Source: Neobacillus cucumis
GTDB lineage: Bacteria; Bacillota; Bacilli; Bacillales_B; DSM-18226
Reading direction: 5' to 3'
Assembly: GCF_023715505.1 (NCBI RefSeq)
Contig: NZ_JAMBOH010000054.1
Location: 1 to 16,990, forward strand
DNA length: 16,990 bases
Both the position numbers and the translations under genes were made by a program. Under the pieces are notes generated by a model. The model was not told the DNA's origin, made no database searches, and worked only from the letters and a program-made list of their open reading frames with translations. The first letter of the stretch is position 1; every line of letters starts with the position of its first letter. Positions 13,969-16,990 of this stretch are shown piece after piece.

Positions 13969-15216
13969 CTAATTAAAAATTATTGGAAAAGTAAATGTAA
14001 CGAAAGCTGCCCAAAGTCCGTAGACCGGCAAATACTTAGTAATGGCATCTTGGATAGTTGAAGGTCCGGATTTGTTTTGTAGAAAACGCTTATAGGAGAG
14101 CATTATCCAAATTAGATTTGCCCAGATAAGTATGTTTACTCCTAAAACAGCAAGTCTATTAGGAGTAATCCCATAAGAAGAAAGCCTGAACACGATGGCT
14201 GACAAAGCCACACTGTCAATAATAAGCGCAAGAATAATTAAGGCAAAATTTATATAATCTGATATGTTCTTTTTCTCGTCTGAGTCGCTTTCGGTAATGG
14301 AAAATATGGTAACGGCCAATACACCAAGAAGTATTCCGTTGAAGGCTATCAGGAAATTGCGGTCTAAGAATGGATTTTTTCCGACCCATATAACCGTTAT
14401 AAGATAGACCAACAATGTGACCAGGACAAGAGGACTAAAAATTTTAGCTATATATGGTGTAATATTCTTAGCAAGTTTAAGATTCATTGATACTAGGTAT
14501 GCAGCCACAATAGCGAGAGCGGCAGCACCAAATAAAACGACATTACTAAAATAGAAGTCTTCTATGTCTAAGCCAACAAAGCTAAATAACTGCATGGTTA
14601 ATGCTGCTAGCACCATTCCGCTAACTGCCATGCTGGCGTAGAGAATACAATATTCCAAATTAAATTTAATAAAGGCTAATCTTGCACTGCCTTTTGAATA
14701 TTCATTTCCTGTAAATGCAAGCCCTACCAATACCCATAAGAATATGGGAAGATGTAAATAAGCAAGGATAATACTGTCTTTATTAGACAATGGCAGCATA
14801 TTAAGATAAAAACCGGAAATTAGGTAAAACGCTGCAAGGGAATAAATAACACTCTTTTTCGGAGTATTATTGTGAACAAAATAGGCAGCAATAAAGGGAA
14901 TTATACCAAAAGCCAGGTTAATTGGAGCAATTGCTTCCTGTTCGACAAAATGGAAAATGATCCTGGTGCTTATCCCGGCCAGAAGGGCTAAAATGCACAT
15001 AAATAAGAAACCTTTTTGAAGCAAGGAAGATTTTTCTGTATTTGCCGTCTCCTTGAAATGCAATCTTTCAAACCAAACGCCAAGAACCTGAGAATCAGGA
15101 TTTTGTTCCCATGCGTGTGAGAATGACTTTATAAAAGCTTTGGGGTCTTTTCTATACATTCTCTCCAGCTCATGAGGGTTAGCAATATTTTCAATAATCA
15201 AATTGTTAATGTCCAT
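13969..15216 (-). CDS. Multi-pass membrane protein, possibly DUF4153-like
   Basis: About 415 residues from ATG 15216, which follows AGGGGAGGT at ideal spacing; upstream in-frame codons lack such a site. Residues 1-60 are soluble (ENIANPHELERMYRKDPKAF, IKSFSHAWEQNPDSQVLGVW) and are followed by about eleven hydrophobic spans, among them LLQKGFLFMCILALLAGIST, AFGIIPFIAAYFV, SIILAYLHLPIFLWVLVGLA, PLVLVTLLVYLITVIWV and FLIAFNGILLGVLAVTIFSI. The order of soluble head and long membrane domain, and the GKNPFLDRNFLIAFN block, resemble DUF4153-type proteins, but this is recall only. It is the last gene of an operon with an Xre regulator and a DUF2975 protein, so it is probably a membrane protein made under that regulator's control. 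Substrate or role unknown. Confidence 0.75.
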   Translation of the reverse strand: MDINNLIIENIANPHELERMYRKDPKAFIKSFSHAWEQNPDSQVLGVWFERLHFKETANTEKSSLLQKGFLFMCILALLAGISTRIIFHFVEQEAIAPINLAFGIIPFIAAYFVHNNTPKKSVIYSLAAFYLISGFYLNMLPLSNKDSIILAYLHLPIFLWVLVGLAFTGNEYSKGSARLAFIKFNLEYCILYASMAVSGMVLAALTMQLFSFVGLDIEDFYFSNVVLFGAAALAIVAAYLVSMNLKLAKNITPYIAKIFSPLVLVTLLVYLITVIWVGKNPFLDRNFLIAFNGILLGVLAVTIFSITESDSDEKKNISDYINFALIILALIIDSVALSAIVFRLSSYGITPNRLAVLGVNILIWANLIWIMLSYKRFLQNKSGPSTIQDAITKYLPVYGLWAAFVTFTFPIIFN

Positions 15217-15262
15217 GGTTATACCTCCCCTAATAATTGTTAATAAGTTTCCTCCACAATGT

Positions 15263-15478
15263 TTAACTGTCTTCGTCACTTTTGTATTCTAAAATATCTC
15301 CAGGCTGACAATCTAAAGCCTTACAAATCGCCTCTAGAGTTGATAATCGAATTGCTTTTGCCTTTCCATTTTTCAATATAGAAAGGTTCGCCATTGTGAT
15401 TCCAACCTTCTCCGAAAGTTCTGTTACGCTCATTTTCCTTTTTGCTATCATAACATCAATATTGATTATAATTGGCAT
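15263..15478 (-). CDS. Xre/Cro-C1 type HTH regulator (YozG-like)
   Basis: A 71-residue protein consisting of one helix-turn-helix domain: INIDVMIAKRKMSVTELSEK, then VGITMANLSILKNGKAKAIR, then LSTLEAICKALDCQPGDILE. The pattern M-S-V-T-E-L-S-E-K-V-G-I-T-x-x-N-L-S-I-L-K-N-G-K is the HTH_26 family, as in Bacillus subtilis YozG. Start ATG 15478 follows GAGGTGAA. It begins 11 bases after the stop of the DUF2975 gene and is followed by the membrane-protein gene after 46 bases. Such small regulators usually control their own operon; a suitable inverted repeat is found at the operon promoter (16017-16039). There is no ligand domain. Confidence 0.9.
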   Translation of the reverse strand: MPIIINIDVMIAKRKMSVTELSEKVGITMANLSILKNGKAKAIRLSTLEAICKALDCQPGDILEYKSDEDS

Positions 15479-15489
15479 TGTTATTCACC

Positions 15490-15972
15490 TCAGACAGTTA
15501 AATCATTTTCTGATTTTATTTCAATTGCTTCTTGTAAAAGTTTTTGGAGAACCGCCGCAAAGACTGCGATAACCATCGAAGCAAAAGGAACTACCAATCC
15601 GACAAAGATAACTCCTGGTGCGTCATCTACTTCCGCAAAGATATAGAAGAGCGGCCAAACTAGCACATGCAAAATACTGATTGTGATTGCACAGTATTTG
15701 ATTTTCTTTAAAGCTTTTACAGATAAATTTGAGAAAGCTTTTTTTTTGTCAATATAGCCTAAAAGTTTGTAAGCCTGATACAAAGCAAAGTAAAAAGGTA
15801 TCGCCGATGCATCAAAAACGATGAAAACGAGATATTTTATAAAAGCAAACTCTGGAAGCAATTTTGCTGCAAGATTCGCCATCTCAGGCACCAAAAAGAT
15901 GCACAGAGCAAGAACTGGGACTCCTAAAAGAATAACAGCTATTTTTAAAAAAAACGTTGTTACTTTTTCCAT
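15490..15972 (-). CDS. DUF2975 membrane protein (YoaS-like)
   Basis: 160 residues from ATG 15972, with GTGAGGTGC upstream; the GTG at 15981 lies within the ribosome binding site. Four hydrophobic spans are visible: FFLKIAVILLGVPVLALCIF, AFIKYLVFIVFDASAIPFYF, KYCAITISILHVLVWPLFYI and APGVIFVGLVVPFASMVIAV. Length and the G-Y-I-D-K-K-K-A-F-S segment fit the DUF2975 family. Bacillus subtilis has the same gene pair (yoaS-yozG), which supports the assignment. The function is unknown; pairing with an HTH_26 regulator is the family's recurrent context. First gene of the operon. Confidence 0.88.
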   Translation of the reverse strand: MEKVTTFFLKIAVILLGVPVLALCIFLVPEMANLAAKLLPEFAFIKYLVFIVFDASAIPFYFALYQAYKLLGYIDKKKAFSNLSVKALKKIKYCAITISILHVLVWPLFYIFAEVDDAPGVIFVGLVVPFASMVIAVFAAVLQKLLQEAIEIKSENDLTV

Positions 15973-16004
15973 AAAAAGCACCTCACTTATTTATTCTGAT
16001 TTTG

Positions 16005-16039
16005 ATTTTAATATATAATTTATTGATTATCAATAAATT
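16005..16039 (-). promoter_or_regulatory. Operon promoter with overlapping operator
   Basis: Minus strand: TTGATA (16033-16028), 17 bases, TAAAAT (16010-16005), a good sigma-A promoter about 35-65 bases before the DUF2975 start. AATTTATTGA-TTA-TCAATAAATT (16017-16039) is a perfect 10-3-10 inverted repeat covering the -35, a natural site for the Xre regulator of the operon. Confidence 0.65.
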
Positions 16040-16090
16040 TTTATTAATTTTTATAACATTTTTATTGTTGGTTTTGTTTTTAAGCAAAAA

Positions 16091-16120
16091 TAAAAAGCAT
16101 TCCTCATTCAAAGAAATGCT
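16091..16120 (-). terminator. Terminator-like hairpin upstream of the DUF2975 operon promoter
   Basis: On the minus strand AGCATT pairs with AATGCT over a 13-base loop and is followed by TTTTTA. It may back up the terminator at 16188-16219 and separate the VOC gene from the next operon. Confidence 0.5.
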
Positions 16121-16148
16121 CTATAACTTTAAACCATAAAATTTATTA

Positions 16149-16183
16149 CTTGTACAGCTAACCTGTCTTGTTAATATAATAAC
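16149..16183 (-). repeat. Cassette-border-like repeat copy D
   Basis: Aligned without gaps to copy C, it is about 70 percent identical by eye (shared CTAA.CTG.CTTGTT.ATA.AATAA on the plus strand). It lies immediately after the VOC gene's terminator, the same arrangement of hairpin then core as copy A. Confidence 0.55.
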
Positions 16184-16187
16184 TTCT

Positions 16188-16219
16188 AAAAAAGCATCAC
16201 TTCCTTTTTGAAGTAATGC
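16188..16219 (-). terminator. Strong terminator of the VOC gene
   Basis: On the minus strand GCATTACTTC pairs with GAAGTGATGC (one G-U) around a six-base loop and is followed by six T. It lies about 38 bases after the VOC gene's stop codon. Confidence 0.85.
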
Positions 16220-16256
16220 CCCTTTTAGTTCAACAACAAAAAGTATTATTACCCTA

Positions 16257-16607
16257 TTACTTTTCCCAAAGCTCTATACGTCTTCCTTCTGGATCTTCAA
16301 TCCAAATAAACTTTCCATATTCATTAATCGTCTTTTCCATAACAAGGGGAACACCCATTTTTTCTAGATGATTGATACTGTCATCCAAATTTTCAACTTG
16401 AAAGTTTAACATCACTTGCTGTTCTGTTGGAAAATAGTGGTCATTTTCAGAAAAGAAGGAAAAGATAGTTTCATTGCCTGGTTGTGGTGTAATAATAGTA
16501 CCATTCCAATTTTCTATTTCAATCTTTAGCACTTCACTGTACCATTTTTTTATATGCTCTAGATTTTTAGTCCTCCAAAAGATTCCTCCAAAACCCTTTA
16601 TTATCAT
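16257..16607 (-). CDS. VOC-family (glyoxalase/bleomycin resistance fold) protein
   Basis: 116 residues from ATG 16607, preceded by TAGGGGATTC. It is one complete VOC unit: GFGGIFWRTKNLEHIKKWYS, EVLKIEIENW, NETIFSFFSENDHYFPTEQQ, VMLNFQVENLDDSINHLEKM and GVPLVMEKTINEYGKFIWIE with DPEGRRIELWEK. The terminal Glu in RIELWE matches a usual metal ligand, but the first-strand His of glyoxalase I is replaced by aromatic residues, so true glyoxalase activity is doubtful. Proteins of this size act as dimers in detoxification or drug binding. It has its own terminator, and the short repeat lies on both sides (copies C upstream, D downstream), giving a one-gene unit of about 550 bp. Confidence 0.88.
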   Translation of the reverse strand: MIIKGFGGIFWRTKNLEHIKKWYSEVLKIEIENWNGTIITPQPGNETIFSFFSENDHYFPTEQQVMLNFQVENLDDSINHLEKMGVPLVMEKTINEYGKFIWIEDPEGRRIELWEK

Positions 16608-16668
16608 AAGAATCCCCTACCTATCCTAAATATTAGTTATTAATTTAAATTCTAGTTTTGAAAGCAAT

Positions 16669-16706
16669 TTCCTTCTTTCACTAAACTGCCTTGTTGATAC
16701 AATAAG
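16669..16706 (-). repeat. Cassette-border-like repeat copy C
   Basis: Minus strand: CTTATTGTATCAACAAGGCA, then GTTTAGTGAAAGAAGGAA. The first 17 bases are themselves an imperfect palindrome (CTTRTTG....CAAYAAG). It lies about 60 bases upstream of the VOC gene start. Confidence 0.65.
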
Positions 16707-16870
16707 CACAATTTGAAAATTATGTATAAATTTAAGTGTCTATACAATTTCATTTTGAGTAATGATCAAAATGATTAATAAACATACATCATTTAAATGC
16801 CAGAAAGATCATGTGCAACACCATTATATAACGAATATATAATTAATAATAATAGCTATAATATAATTAC

Positions 16871-16990
16871 TCAACTTTCGCAGACTGAAATAGGCAGGTA
16901 TGCCTTGATATAGTTAGGCAAGCCCGCAATCCATTGCTCTAGTTGACTTTTAATTAATTTTTGAATCTTTTTGTTACTCTCTTTAAGGGT
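16871..16990 (-). CDS. Partial ORF at right edge, C-terminal 39 residues, unknown
   Basis: The minus strand is open from the window edge to a TGA at 16871-16873: TLKESNKKIQKLIKSQLEQW, then IAGLPNYIKAYLPISVCES. The start lies outside the window. The segment is helical and basic with a Trp in Q-L-E-Q-W-I-A-G. I do not recognise the family. Whether it is intact cannot be told from this end. Confidence 0.4.
   Translation of the reverse strand, partial: TLKESNKKIQKLIKSQLEQWIAGLPNYIKAYLPISVCES

Noticed and set aside
13819..14061. 80-codon plus-strand ORF, basic
   Set aside because: No RBS, and its second half is antisense to the membrane-protein gene. It may hold a remnant but is not called as a gene.
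13346..16706. CRISPR array
   Set aside because: The repeats are imperfect, separated by whole genes rather than short spacers, and no cas gene is present.
1..16990. tRNA, rRNA or integrase genes
   Set aside because: No cloverleaf, rRNA-like stretch or tyrosine/serine recombinase motif was seen on either strand.

Overview
The window looks like low-GC chromosomal DNA from an endospore-forming member of the Bacillaceae. The support is strong AAGGAGG-type ribosome binding sites, TTG and GTG codons at gene starts, U-tract terminators, a YheC/D-family ATP-grasp spore-coat-type gene, a degenerate gamma-SASP-like gene and an LrgA/LrgB pair. Genus and species cannot be fixed from sequence reading alone. 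The region is accessory and decaying. At least six recognisable genes are broken (asnA, an aldo/keto reductase, a zinc alcohol dehydrogenase, an ATP-dependent DNA ligase, hemH, a GrpB-family gene), and pieces of two IS3-family elements are present.

Layout. 1-110: end of an IS3-type element running off the left edge; it truncates an asnA pseudogene (108-821, minus). 822-1521: no gene, but a terminator-like hairpin and one copy of a ~180-bp dispersed repeat (R1). 1522-1740: small DUF3954-like ORF. 2165-4519: two consecutive plus-strand ATP-grasp ligases. 4746-6125: a convergent MurF-like Mur ligase with a TTG start. 6313-8213: a minus-strand row of remnants (aldo/keto reductase, a 53-residue gamma-SASP-like gene, a twice-frameshifted alcohol dehydrogenase, a possible Spo0E-like remnant). 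8438-9497: intact lrgA/lrgB-type pair. 9642-10454: frameshifted YoqV/LigB-like DNA ligase. 10485-11464: no intact gene, but three copies of a 20-bp palindrome (TTAATTAAACGTTTAATTAA type) and the second dispersed repeat (R2), which ends just before a frameshifted hemH fragment (11465-11821). 11934-12065: a 43-residue Cys/His-containing ORF with a very strong RBS.

12430-16990 is a minus-strand region with a different character. It holds an IS3 transposase fragment fused to a truncated GrpB-family gene, an 84-residue membrane ORF, an operon of DUF2975 protein, Xre regulator and multi-pass membrane protein, a VOC-family gene, and a partial ORF at the right edge. Four imperfect copies of a ~37-bp repeat (consensus around CTAAACTGC..TTGTT...AATAAG) lie between these genes in the same orientation, just upstream and downstream of single genes. 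The pattern resembles a cassette array, although no integrase is visible in the window.

Functional links. The two ATP-grasp proteins and the Mur ligase are all ATP-dependent acid:amine ligases and may act on cell wall, spore envelope or a small peptide. The DUF2975/Xre/membrane operon has a good sigma-A-type promoter whose -35 lies inside a 10-3-10 inverted repeat, consistent with autoregulation. LrgA/LrgB are translationally coupled.
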